NCBI GenBank assembly: GCA_044223975.1
Contig: JBGALI010000022.1
Location: 1-64,000 of the forward strand
Length of the DNA: 64,000 bases
From: CAZCPB01 sp044223975
Lineage (GTDB): Bacteria; Planctomycetota; Phycisphaerae; Phycisphaerales; UBA1924
Direction: 5' to 3'
The notes under the pieces are model-generated. The model was not told where the DNA came from, searched no databases, and saw only the letters and a list, made by a program, of their open reading frames with translations. The position numbers and the translations under genes are program-made. Below, one piece after another: positions 9,209 to 17,147 of the stretch. Numbering within the stretch: the stretch's first letter is position 1; every line of letters begins with the position of its first letter.

Positions 9209-10729
9209 ATGCAGTTACGGTGCTTTCGCTTGCCGGTATGCACGGCCGCCGTGCTCTTCGGCGCGAATGGGGTTTGGGCACAAGATCATAGCGCAACTCT
9301 TCAGTGGCTCGAGGACGCGACCGCCGGCGCGTACTCGACTAATGCCTTCGCGATTTCCCCCGATGGCATTCGAATTGTCGGCCCGTGGGCAACATCGCGA
9401 CAATCTCCCTGGCCCGCAATATGGACGAACGCTGGTGGCCTGCAATGGCTCGTTCCACCGCCGCAAAGCTGGTCTTCAGCCTATTTTGTTTCATCGCTCA
9501 CGCCCGACGGATCCACGGTCGTTGGCAGTGGGTACTTCGCAAACAGGCGAGTCGGCTATCGATGGTGTGCAGAGTCTCAGAGTCTGCTCCCGCTATGGGA
9601 TTCGAGCTTAAACGTCAGCATGATGGTCGGGACGTTTATGGGACTGTCCGACGACGGAAGCGTCGTTGCCTTGACAGTCTTCGACCCGTCGCAGTCGTCG
9701 TTGGCCGCGGCGCGGTGGACTGTCGCGGGCGGACTTGAAATTCTGAGCGAGCCCAGCAGCGCCTTGCGCATGACAACCGCGTGGGCAATCACGGGAAATG
9801 GACTGACGATCGCGGGACAAGCGATCACCCCCGCTGGGCCGCGAGCGGCACGCTGGACCGTGGCCAATGGAACGGAGGTTCTATCCGGGTTGCCCAGCGG
9901 CAGCCTCATTTCCGAGTCGGTGTGGATCGCTCCGGACGGCACGGTGATTTTCGGGATCGTCAGCCCACCGGGCTCCTACCAAGAAACTCGCCCTTTCCGC
10001 TGGACGGCACAGGACGGCGCCGTGCTGCTCGGGTCAATGCCCGGCTACGAGTCGTACACGCAAATTAGCCGGGCGACACCCGACGGCCGCCTGGCAGTGG
10101 GAACCATCGATGGGAGTGAAGCCATCGTCTGGTCCGCTTCGGGCGGCTACCGCCTGGTGCGGCAAATTCTCGCAAGTGCGGGCATTTCGCTCGGCAACGA
10201 CAGTCTCCAACACGCGACCGGCATTTCTGCGGACGGCAGCGTGATCACCGGCACCGGAAGTCACGAAGGGAGACAGAGCGGATGGGTCATTCACTGGTCC
10301 GGCGATACATGCACACCGCCACGCATCGGCGAGGTATCTCGATCCGTTCATACGTGCCCTGGCCGCGGCGTGCGCCTCGCGATCGGGCTCGCAGGCTCAA
10401 CGCCATACACAATTCAATGGAACCGCGGCGGTGTACCGGTGATCGGGGCCACGTCAGAAGTTCTGAACATTCCCAACGCCGTGACCGACGATACGGGAAG
10501 CTACACCTGCCTGGTCAGCAATCCATGCGGGTCCGCGGAAAGCGACCCCATCGACGTGCTCGTATGCCTTGCCGACTACGACTGCAACGGCTTCGTCAAC
10601 GGAGACGACTTCGATCGCTTCGTGACGGACTTCGAGATCGAAGATGAACAAACCGACGTCAACCACGACGGCTCTGTCGGGGAGGATGACTTCCACGCAT
10701 TCACGGCCGCCTTCGTCGCGGGATGCTGA
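9209..10729 (+). CDS. Secreted HAF-like repeat protein with Ig-like domain and GC-type dockerin tail
   Basis: 506 residues. A signal peptide covers about 1-24 (ends NGVWAQ). The body has repeated units such as AWAITGNGLTIAGQAITPAG and HATGISADGSVITGTGS, each pairing a 'G-T/I-V-G' strand with an ARWT/IW strand, the pattern of beta-propeller-like HAF extracellular repeats. Around 385-450 an Ig-like segment ends in DDTGSYTCLVSNPCG. The final ~50 residues hold two EF-hand-like loops (DYDCNGFVNGDDF, DVNHDGSVGEDDF) and end FVAGC. The function is unknown; the tail suggests a shared cell-surface sorting or anchoring route. The base composition is visibly less GC-rich than its neighbours, possibly reflecting transfer. 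Confidence 0.8.
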   Translation: MQLRCFRLPVCTAAVLFGANGVWAQDHSATLQWLEDATAGAYSTNAFAISPDGIRIVGPWATSRQSPWPAIWTNAGGLQWLVPPPQSWSSAYFVSSLTPDGSTVVGSGYFANRRVGYRWCAESQSLLPLWDSSLNVSMMVGTFMGLSDDGSVVALTVFDPSQSSLAAARWTVAGGLEILSEPSSALRMTTAWAITGNGLTIAGQAITPAGPRAARWTVANGTEVLSGLPSGSLISESVWIAPDGTVIFGIVSPPGSYQETRPFRWTAQDGAVLLGSMPGYESYTQISRATPDGRLAVGTIDGSEAIVWSASGGYRLVRQILASAGISLGNDSLQHATGISADGSVITGTGSHEGRQSGWVIHWSGDTCTPPRIGEVSRSVHTCPGRGVRLAIGLAGSTPYTIQWNRGGVPVIGATSEVLNIPNAVTDDTGSYTCLVSNPCGSAESDPIDVLVCLADYDCNGFVNGDDFDRFVTDFEIEDEQTDVNHDGSVGEDDFHAFTAAFVAGC

Positions 10730-10776
10730 CTCCGCGGTGTTCGGCTATAGCAGCGTGAAAAATCTTGGCGGCTCTA

Positions 10777-12273
10777 TCACTCCCGCTCCATCATCTCCGC
10801 CAGCAGCCGCGCCCCCCACCCCGTCGGCCCTTCCACAAAGCACCCGGCGTTCTTGTCCGCCACGTGCACGCCCGCGATGTCCAGGTGGCACCACGGCACC
10901 TTGGGCTTCACGAAGTAGCTCAGGAACGCCGCGCCCTGGATCGGGTGCGCCTTGCGGTTGGGGTTGCTGTTCAGGATGTCCGCCACGGGGCTCTTCATCA
11001 GGTCGCGGTACTCATCGTGCATCGGCAAGCGCCACACGCGCTCGCCGCTGACCTTCGACGCCTCCTCCACCTTCGCCCGCAGCTTGTCGTCCTCGCAGAA
11101 CATCCCGCAGTACGTGGATCCCAGCGCCACCACCACGCCGCCCGTGAGCGTCGCCAGGTCGACGATGTACGCCGGGTCCTCCTTCTCGCACGCCCAGCAC
11201 AGCGCGTCGGCCAGCACCAGCCGCCCCTCGGCGTCGGTATTCGTCACCTCGACCGTCACGCCGTTGCGGTACGTGATCACATCGTCAGGCCGGTACGCCT
11301 CGTCAGAGATCGAGTTCTCGGCGCACGCCAGGAGCGCCACCACCCGCCGTCGCGGCTTGATCACCGTGGCGATCGCGTGCATCGCGCCCAGCACGGCGCA
11401 CCCCCCGTCCTTGTCGCGCTTCATCCCCACCATGCCGTTGTTGATCTTCAGCGACAGGCCGCCCGTGTCGTACGTCATGGTCTTGCCCACGAGCACGATC
11501 GGCTTGCCTTTTCCGCCGCCCTTGGGCCGGTACTCCAGCCGCATCATCACGGGCTTGTTCTCGCTCGCCTTGCCGACGTTGATCAGCCCCTCGAACTTCT
11601 CGCGCACCAGTTCCTGACCCTCGAACGCGCGGAACGAGAGCCCCGCCTTGCGTGCCATCTTCTTTGCCTGATCGGCCATCCACGACGTCGTCGCCACGTT
11701 TGGCGGCGTCTGGCTCAACGTCCGCGTGAAGTTCGCCGACTCCGCGAGAGCGAGGCCCCGCTCCACGCCGGCGCGGAACTCTGAATCCGCAGCCGCGATC
11801 GACACGCGCCCGCGCTTGGGGGTCTTCCCGCCCGTCCCCTTGAACTGGTCGCACACCCACCCGATGAGACCAAGCCCCTCGCCAAACGCGTTGCCGCACG
11901 CGCCCGCGTCGGCGCCCGCGCTCTCGATTGCGCCGCCCAGTTCAACCCGCGCATCGTCAACCTTGATCGCCGCCAGCCGCCGCCCCAGGCTCCCCGCCGC
12001 GTGACGCAGACAGCCCGCCTCAAACTTGTCCTTCTCGCCCAGGCACACCAGGAGGAACCGCGCGGGCGCATTGCGCGTCTTCGCATCCGGGAACGCCTCG
12101 ACGATCGACCCCGCATCGCCGTTGGCCTCCGCCCGCTTCAACGCCGCGGCAGCGCACCCGCCGATGTCGAGCTTCGCGCTGGCCCTGTCCAGGCCCGCAT
12201 CCTTGAAGTACCCAAGCACGAGCGCGCCGGGATTGGACTTGGCTTTGGCCGTAACGCTGATCGAGCTGAACAT
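10777..12273 (-). CDS. pepA: Leucyl aminopeptidase (M17)
   Basis: 498 residues, the usual length for the family. The metal and catalytic residues are recognisable: VGKTMTYDTGGLSLK at 262-276 (Lys264, Asp269), and NTDAEGRLVLADAL at 345-358, the M17 signature. The protein removes N-terminal residues from peptides in the cytoplasm using two metal ions, usually as a hexamer. The ATG at 12273 is preceded by GGAG about 8-11 nt away and gives the normal N-terminal domain (SSISVTAKAKSN); the frame is open further upstream but without family character. Confidence 0.95.
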   Translation of the reverse strand: MFSSISVTAKAKSNPGALVLGYFKDAGLDRASAKLDIGGCAAAALKRAEANGDAGSIVEAFPDAKTRNAPARFLLVCLGEKDKFEAGCLRHAAGSLGRRLAAIKVDDARVELGGAIESAGADAGACGNAFGEGLGLIGWVCDQFKGTGGKTPKRGRVSIAAADSEFRAGVERGLALAESANFTRTLSQTPPNVATTSWMADQAKKMARKAGLSFRAFEGQELVREKFEGLINVGKASENKPVMMRLEYRPKGGGKGKPIVLVGKTMTYDTGGLSLKINNGMVGMKRDKDGGCAVLGAMHAIATVIKPRRRVVALLACAENSISDEAYRPDDVITYRNGVTVEVTNTDAEGRLVLADALCWACEKEDPAYIVDLATLTGGVVVALGSTYCGMFCEDDKLRAKVEEASKVSGERVWRLPMHDEYRDLMKSPVADILNSNPNRKAHPIQGAAFLSYFVKPKVPWCHLDIAGVHVADKNAGCFVEGPTGWGARLLAEMMERE

Positions 12274-12404
12274 GCGGCAACTCCATGAAGTAAAGCGGGG
12301 CCACGACTGTAGACCGGCTCGCGCGCGTTCCGTCGGAAGCGGGCCCTCGCGCGCACCCGGCAAATCACCGGCGCCGCGGACGATCCCCGCGCGGCGCCGT
12401 CGCA

Positions 12405-14003
12405 TCACTCGGCCGCGACGCACCGCCCCTTCGACCACTCTCGCAGCCAGGCGATCGACTCGCGCATCGTCACCGACAGCGGCGGAGAGGCGCGCGCCGC
12501 CGCGACGACCGACGCCGTCGTCACGCCCGTCCCTTTCGCGAACGCCGCGTGCGCGGCGCTCAGCACCGCCTGCTCGATCTCCGCGCCGCTGTACCCCTCC
12601 GTCGCGTCGGCCAGCGCTCCAAGGTCGAAGTCCGAAGCATCCTGCCGCCGCGCCGCCAGGTGAATCGCAAAGATCGCCCGGCGCGCCTCGCGCCCCGGCA
12701 GGTCCACGAAGAAGATCTCGTCGAACCTCCCCTTGCGCAGCAGCTCCGGCGGCAGGGCCTCGATGTCGTTGGCCGTCGCCACCAGGAACACGGGCGCCGC
12801 GTGCTCCTGCATCCACGTCAAGAGCGTCCCGAACATCCGCCGCCCCACGCCGCCGTCCGTGCTCGCGCTCGCGCTGCCCGCAAAGCCCTTCTCGATCTCG
12901 TCGATCCACAGCACCACCGGCGCCATGGCCTCCGCCTGCGCCAGCGCCTCCCTGAGCTTCCGCTCCGTCTCCCCGATGTACTTATCGAACAGCGCCCCCG
13001 GGTCCAGCCGCATCAGCGGCCGTCTCCACGCCGTCGCGATCGCCTTCGCGGCAAGGCTCTTGCCCGCGCCCTGCACGCCCAGCAGCAGCACGCCCCGCGG
13101 CGGGACCAGCCCGAACGCCGCGGCTTTCTTCCCGAAGCTCCGCTCGCGCTCCGCGAGCCACGCCTTCAGCCTCCCCAACCCGCCGATCGCGTCCATGGAG
13201 GTCGGCGCTTCCACGAACTCCAGCACGCCCGCGCTCTGGAACATCTCCCGCTTGCCGCGCTGGAGCTGCTCCAGATCCTCGTCGGTGACGGCCCGATCGC
13301 CCGCGGCCATGTCCGCCACCAATTGGCGCACCTGCCGGCGCGTCAGCCCTCGCATGTTCTGCACCACGCTCTCGAGGAACGCGCTCTCGCTCCCCGTCAC
13401 CCGGATCTCAAGCTTCGGAGCGCCCTCGCGGTCGATGCTCCGCAGCGTCGAACGGACCAGGTCGCGGATCTCCTCGTCGTCGGGCGCGCTGATCCGGTAG
13501 CGCGCGCTCGAAGCCTCCACCACCGCCGGCGCCCGCTCCTCGTGATCGATCATCGCGATCACCGAGCGCATCGGACGCCCCGTCCCTGAGTCGACGCCGG
13601 TGCCGATCCTCCCCGCGCGCAGCCCCTCGTGCAGGTCGCGGAACGCCCGCAGGTTCACGGTGTTCTCAAGCTCGGGCGCCAAGTCGAGCGTTACGACCAT
13701 CGACGGCTGCGCGAGATTCCGGGCCAGCCAGTACAGCCCGGCCGCGGCGTTGGCCGTGTCCGGGATCGGGGCCTCGTCCTCGAACAGCAGCCGCCGCACG
13801 CCCTGCGTCGCCGACCATCCCCACGCGTCCAGCCCCAGCGCGCGTGCCACGTCGAGCGCCAGTCCGACCGCCTCGGACTCCTCGCCGGTGACGATGCGCA
13901 CGCACGAATGGCGTGCCACAAAGAGCTGTTTCAGACGTTCCGCGTCCACACCGGGCCCCCGCTGGTCGAAGCCCCAGCGTACCCGCATCACGGAAACCCG
14001 CAC
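12405..14003 (-). CDS. Ycf46-like AAA+ ATPase
   Basis: 532 residues. The N-terminal half (about 20-260) includes GLYWLARNLAQPSMVVTLDL and SVIAMIDHEERAP, matching the helical/non-AAA region of Ycf46 (the cyanobacterial and plastid family). The AAA module follows: Walker A GVQGAGKS at 309-316, Walker B VVLWIDEIEK at 363-372, sensor 1 FLVATANDIEALPPELLRKG and the arginine-finger segment RFDEIFFVDLPGRE. The C-terminal lid contains ATEGYSGAEIEQAV. Ycf46 proteins are soluble AAA proteins whose substrates are poorly defined. It lies 131 nt upstream of pepA on the same strand. A second in-frame ATG six codons in is an alternative start. Confidence 0.85.
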   Translation of the reverse strand: MRVSVMRVRWGFDQRGPGVDAERLKQLFVARHSCVRIVTGEESEAVGLALDVARALGLDAWGWSATQGVRRLLFEDEAPIPDTANAAAGLYWLARNLAQPSMVVTLDLAPELENTVNLRAFRDLHEGLRAGRIGTGVDSGTGRPMRSVIAMIDHEERAPAVVEASSARYRISAPDDEEIRDLVRSTLRSIDREGAPKLEIRVTGSESAFLESVVQNMRGLTRRQVRQLVADMAAGDRAVTDEDLEQLQRGKREMFQSAGVLEFVEAPTSMDAIGGLGRLKAWLAERERSFGKKAAAFGLVPPRGVLLLGVQGAGKSLAAKAIATAWRRPLMRLDPGALFDKYIGETERKLREALAQAEAMAPVVLWIDEIEKGFAGSASASTDGGVGRRMFGTLLTWMQEHAAPVFLVATANDIEALPPELLRKGRFDEIFFVDLPGREARRAIFAIHLAARRQDASDFDLGALADATEGYSGAEIEQAVLSAAHAAFAKGTGVTTASVVAAARASPPLSVTMRESIAWLREWSKGRCVAAE

Positions 14004-14047
14004 TCTGCCGCGCAGGCGGAAGCCCGTGCCGCGCTGTCGGTGCCCGC

Positions 14048-14275
14048 CTACGCGTACGTGTCGACGCCGCCCGACTCAGTGCGCGCGGGCGGGCCGACCG
14101 CCCCACCACTGCCACGCGCGGCAACCTGCTGGGCGGACCGGATCATGGCCACCATGGCGTCACCCTCCTGCCGCGCCGCGTCCTGGGCCTTGCGGGCCAC
14201 GGCGACGCTGACCGGGTCGAGGGTGTCGGGAGAGGCAAATCGTGAGATCGCCGATGCATCCATGGAGAGTTTCAT
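14048..14275 (-). CDS. YjfB-like putative motility protein
   Basis: 75 residues, no signal peptide. The N-terminal pattern MDASAISRFA followed by VSVAVARKAQDAARQEGDAM resembles the small YjfB family (MDVSSISSLAS...Q.AVSLAVLKKALD), which is annotated as a putative motility protein in other bacteria. The tail is Gly/Ser-rich. It is 44 nt upstream of the AAA ATPase on the same strand. No flagellar genes are visible in the window, so the motility link is by family name only. Confidence 0.55.
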   Translation of the reverse strand: MKLSMDASAISRFASPDTLDPVSVAVARKAQDAARQEGDAMVAMIRSAQQVAARGSGGAVGPPARTESGGVDTYA

Positions 14276-14472
14276 CGGTCAACACAGGCCGCCGTTCAGA
14301 ATCGGGTGCCGAGAATCCAATATTCAGTACCGAGCAAAGCACGAATCGTGTGGAACCTCGGGCGCGAGGTCGGCGAATGGCCTTCCGCGGGCCGGGATCC
14401 GAATCCTGCGGCCCGAACCCGCCGCGTGCCGATTGACGCGGGAGCACGGGCCCGATACAACAGTTGGCCCGA

Positions 14473-14491
14473 GCGGCCGTAGAACGGCCGC
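14473..14491 (+). promoter_or_regulatory. Leader hairpin before lipoprotein gene
   Basis: Perfect 8-bp stem GCGGCCGT / ACGGCCGC with a 3-nt loop (AGA). It lies 24 nt before the lipoprotein ATG at 14515 and just 5' of its AAGGAG ribosome-binding site. It could stabilise the transcript or modulate translation, but no functional evidence is available. Confidence 0.4.
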
Positions 14492-14514
14492 GAACCGTTC
14501 CGAAGGAGTTCGCC

Positions 14515-14808
14515 ATGCGTCGCGCTACCGCCGCCGTGCTTCGTCCGACCCTCGCGATGTTCGTTCTGTCCGCGGGCGCGGCCCTGACCGGTGCCTGCGC
14601 CAGCGAGGACGCGAGCTACTCCGCCGCCAAGCAGATCCAGTCCAACCCGACGCCGGGCCTTCAGACGCTCGCGCAGCGTCCCGTCGACGTTGACAATGCC
14701 ATCGCGATCACCAACGACACGAACCTGCGCATGGCCAACGAGGACCTGGGCCGTATGTTCTTCTTCGATCGCCCCAGCCGCCTCACGTTCTCGCCGATGC
14801 CGCACTGA
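14515..14808 (+). CDS. Small putative lipoprotein, unknown function
   Basis: 97 residues. The ATG is chosen because AAGGAG sits 7-8 nt upstream. The N-terminus is a basic start followed by a hydrophobic run ending in a lipobox-like LTGAC, so Cys at about residue 24 may be lipidated. The mature part is short and polar (ending RPSRLTFSPMPH), with a central TLAQRPVDVDNAIAITNDTN stretch. I recognise no domain; similar tiny lipoproteins occur in planctomycetes. It stands alone between divergent and convergent neighbours. Confidence 0.65.
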   Translation: MRRATAAVLRPTLAMFVLSAGAALTGACASEDASYSAAKQIQSNPTPGLQTLAQRPVDVDNAIAITNDTNLRMANEDLGRMFFFDRPSRLTFSPMPH

Positions 14809-14840
14809 TCTCGGCAGCCACGCACACGAAAAACACCACC

Positions 14841-14866
14841 CACGCCCGCGTCACATCGCGGGCGTG
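14841..14866. terminator. Probable bidirectional terminator hairpin
   Basis: Stem CACGCCCGCG / CGCGGGCGTG (10 bp) with a 6-nt loop lies 32 nt after the lipoprotein stop and before the end of the convergent small HTH gene. Read on the minus strand it is followed by a short T run (GTGTTTTTC). Read on the plus strand it is followed by TTGT. Confidence 0.6.
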
Positions 14867-14935
14867 TTGTGATGTCATGTCACTCGAGAGCCTTTGCACG
14901 CACCGCCCGCGGCGTCAGCCTCCGCGAGGAAATTG

Positions 14936-15349
14936 TCAGGCCGCGGTGTACTGCCCGCGCTCGACCTTCTTGAACCGGTCCTTGTGCTTGATCAGGGCCT
15001 GATTCACGATCGTGCGGAACGTCTTGGACGTCGTGCGGTACCCGGCCTTTTGAACAGCGCCAGCGACTTCGGTGACGCCCATCGTCTTGTTCTTCAGAAC
15101 CTTCACGAGCGCCTCAACCAGGTTCGTCGCGTTCTTGGCGCGGCGACGCCCGCCGCCCCCGGCAGCCGCCCCACCGCCACCGACCGAACCCCCCGCGGCC
15201 GCGATTTTGGCCTCGATCGCCTGCAGTCGCCGCAGCAACGACGCGTGACGCTTGTAAAGCCTGGAGTGCATCTTTTCGCGACGCTGAAGCTCGGCCTGAA
15301 GAGATGTGCTCGAAATTCCGGAAAGGGACGGTCTACCTCGTTTGGCCAT
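14936..15349 (-). CDS. Small basic coiled-coil protein with HARE-HTH-like C-terminal domain
   Basis: 137 residues from ATG 15349 (MAKRGRPSL); ATG 15355 or GTG 15361 are equally possible. The N-terminal part (about 10-50) is a charged helix likely to form a coiled coil (LQAELQRREKMHSRLYKRHA). A Gly/Ala-rich linker follows. The last ~65 residues (NLVEALVKVLKNKTMGVTEV ... NQALIKHKDRFKKVERGQY) match the winged-helix pattern of HARE-HTH/RpoE-delta-type domains. It probably binds DNA as a nucleoid or regulatory protein. Two palindromes directly upstream could be its own operator. Confidence 0.7.
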   Translation of the reverse strand: MAKRGRPSLSGISSTSLQAELQRREKMHSRLYKRHASLLRRLQAIEAKIAAAGGSVGGGGAAAGGGGRRRAKNATNLVEALVKVLKNKTMGVTEVAGAVQKAGYRTTSKTFRTIVNQALIKHKDRFKKVERGQYTAA

Positions 15350-15381
15350 GGGCATTCTCACTGTCTTAGATTTTTTGTCGG

Positions 15382-15431
15382 TTCACACACAAATGTGTGA
15401 AATCAGCCCGATCGCACACAAAATTGTGTGC
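15382..15431. promoter_or_regulatory. Twin palindromic operator candidates
   Basis: Two related palindromes: TTCACACA-N4-TGTGTGAA at 15382-15401 and GCACACAA-N2-TTGTGTGC at 15414-15431. Their centres are 31 bp apart, close to three helical turns, so a dimeric regulator could bind both on one DNA face. They lie 20-70 nt upstream of the HARE-HTH-like gene and downstream of parB, where the former's promoter should be. The binding protein is unknown. Confidence 0.6.
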
Positions 15432-15516
15432 TAACGCGCAAAACGTTAGCCACGGGATAGTCGAATTGCAAGATGAGCACCCGCCGCCGCGGGGTCGTGC
15501 GTGTTGTCCGGCACGA

Positions 15517-16485
15517 TCAGGAGGACACAAAGCCGATGCGGCTCATCAGTCCATCGAAGTGGTCGAGCCCGTAAAACTCCACGACAAATCGGCCCCGCTT
15601 GCCGCCGCGGTCGGAATGTATCGAGACCTTGGTGCCTAGGTATTCCCCGAGGCGTCTCTCCAGGTCTTCGAGCGATGCGGACTTACTCGGGGGAGGCACG
15701 TTCACGGCCGGCTTCTTGACGCTCGCAATCGTTGCCGCGGCACGCTCGAGCCGTCGCACGCTCCATCCTTCGCGCATCGCCTCGGTCGCCAGCGCCAGCC
15801 GGCTCTCGCCCGGCGCCACGGCAAGCAGCGCCCGGCCGTGCCCGTAGTTCAGGCGGCCTGCGCTGATCATCTCCTGAACCTGCGGCTCAAGCTCGGTGAG
15901 ACGTACGAAGTTCGCGACGCTCGAACGGTCGAGCCCGGCTCGTTCGGCGATCTGGCCGTGCGATAGTGCGAATCGATCCATCAACGCCCGGAACGCCCAG
16001 GCCCGCTCGATCGGGTTCAAATCCTCGCGCTGCACATTCTCGACGATCGCCCACTCCGCGCTTTCCTCGTCCGACAGATCCCGGACGAGCGCGGGGATTT
16101 CAGTAAGCCCCGCGAGCCGTGCCGCCCGCCATCGACGCTCGCCGGCGACGAGTTCGTATCCCCCCCCACCACCAGCGGCGGGTCGAACAATCACTGGCTG
16201 CATCAAGCCCGACTGCTTGATAGATTCCGCCAGCTGAGCAAGTGCCGTTTCATCAAAGCCCCGTCGCGGCTGGTATTTGTTAGGTTTAATTTCGCCTACA
16301 CTGATCGAATTCAATCCGGGAGCGGGCACAGGATTCGGTTGTTCTTGCGGCGGAGCGGGAATCGTGGCAGGAGTGGGTGTTGGCGATACCTGCACGGGAG
16401 CGCGTACTTCGATCAAGCTGCTCAGACCTCTACCGAGCTTCCGGGGGCGTGACGGATCGTTCGCTGCGGAACCAGAGCCAACCAT
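15517..16485 (-). CDS. parB: Chromosome partitioning protein ParB
   Basis: 322 residues. After a Pro-rich variable N-terminus comes the ParB/Srx nuclease-like domain: ISVGEIKPNKYQPRRGFDE at 61-79 and GERRWRAARLAGL at 115-127. ENVQREDLNPIE at 149-160 and the HTH SHGQIAERAGLDRSSVANFV at 175-194 are all family signatures. The C-terminal domain is about 265-322. ParB is a CTPase that loads at parS and slides along DNA to segregate the origin region. The usual parA partner is not next to it; the gene is divergent from a Nudix gene, with two parS-like sites within 700 bp. Confidence 0.95.
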   Translation of the reverse strand: MVGSGSAANDPSRPRKLGRGLSSLIEVRAPVQVSPTPTPATIPAPPQEQPNPVPAPGLNSISVGEIKPNKYQPRRGFDETALAQLAESIKQSGLMQPVIVRPAAGGGGGYELVAGERRWRAARLAGLTEIPALVRDLSDEESAEWAIVENVQREDLNPIERAWAFRALMDRFALSHGQIAERAGLDRSSVANFVRLTELEPQVQEMISAGRLNYGHGRALLAVAPGESRLALATEAMREGWSVRRLERAAATIASVKKPAVNVPPPSKSASLEDLERRLGEYLGTKVSIHSDRGGKRGRFVVEFYGLDHFDGLMSRIGFVSS

Positions 16486-16549
16486 GTCGAGCCCTCCGTG
16501 GCGGCAGGATGTTCAGGAACAGGGCGTAATCTGCACAGGAAACACCGCC

Positions 16550-17011
16550 GTGTCAAGCCGCGAAGGAACAATCGAGCTCATTGCACGCGGGCTCGTGAAA
16601 AATCGGTCCGGGCACGTGCTGCTCTGCAAGAACATCAAGGGCGACTACTACTACCTGCCGGGGGGGCATGTTGAACCTGGCGAGCTTGCGGCAGATGCTC
16701 TTCGGCGTGAATTTATGGAAGAGACGGGCCAGCGCGTGGCTGTTGGACGCCTTCTCGCGTGCGAAGAGCACCTGTTTCGACACAAGAGGTCGACGAGGCA
16801 CGAGGTCAATCTGGTGTTCCACGTGGAACTCCAGACCGGCGCCGAAGCTGTGCGGTCTATCGAATCGCACCTGTCGTTCGAATGGGTGCCGCGGCGCTTG
16901 CTGGAAAGCATCGATCTCCGTCCGGCCTCAGCGCGGGACATGTGCCGACTCGACAATCGCGGGAGCTCGATCTGGTGGGTGTCTTCAGGGCGCGCGACGA
17001 AGCGATCATGA
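16550..17011 (+). CDS. Nudix hydrolase
   Basis: 153 residues from GTG 16550. The Nudix box is complete: GHVEPGELAADALRREFMEE then TG, fitting Gx5Ex7REUxEExGU. Preceding it is VLLCKNIKGDYYYLPGG, typical of the substrate-side strands. Such enzymes hydrolyse a nucleoside diphosphate linked to another moiety; the exact substrate cannot be read from sequence. GTG 16550 has AGGAAA about 10 nt upstream. An in-frame ATG at 16484 would overlap the divergent parB start, so it is less likely. A parS-like site lies inside the coding sequence. Confidence 0.85.
   Translation: MSSREGTIELIARGLVKNRSGHVLLCKNIKGDYYYLPGGHVEPGELAADALRREFMEETGQRVAVGRLLACEEHLFRHKRSTRHEVNLVFHVELQTGAEAVRSIESHLSFEWVPRRLLESIDLRPASARDMCRLDNRGSSIWWVSSGRATKRS
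16815..16830. promoter_or_regulatory. parS-like site (inside Nudix gene)
   Basis: TGTTCCACGTGGAACT contains the 14-bp perfect palindrome GTTCCACGTGGAAC. It matches the bacterial parS consensus TGTTNCACGTGNAACA at every position but the last. A second copy of the same core lies 316 bp away, and parB begins about 330 bp to the left. Confidence 0.85.
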
Positions 17012-17130
17012 CTTTTCGTTGAAAGGCCGCCCCAACGGCGATCGTTGACACGTCGTTGAATTGAGCGCGGAGCGACATCCTGCTTGACTCTGGCGCGAAT
17101 CGCCGTGGGCTAGCAATCCATTGTCCGATG

Positions 17131-17146
17131 TGTTCCACGTGGAACG
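17131..17146. promoter_or_regulatory. parS-like site (intergenic)
   Basis: TGTTCCACGTGGAACG carries the same 14-bp palindromic core as the site in the Nudix gene and differs from the parS consensus only at the last base. It lies between the convergent ends of the Nudix and ABC-ATPase genes. Confidence 0.88.
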
Positions 17147-17147
17147 C

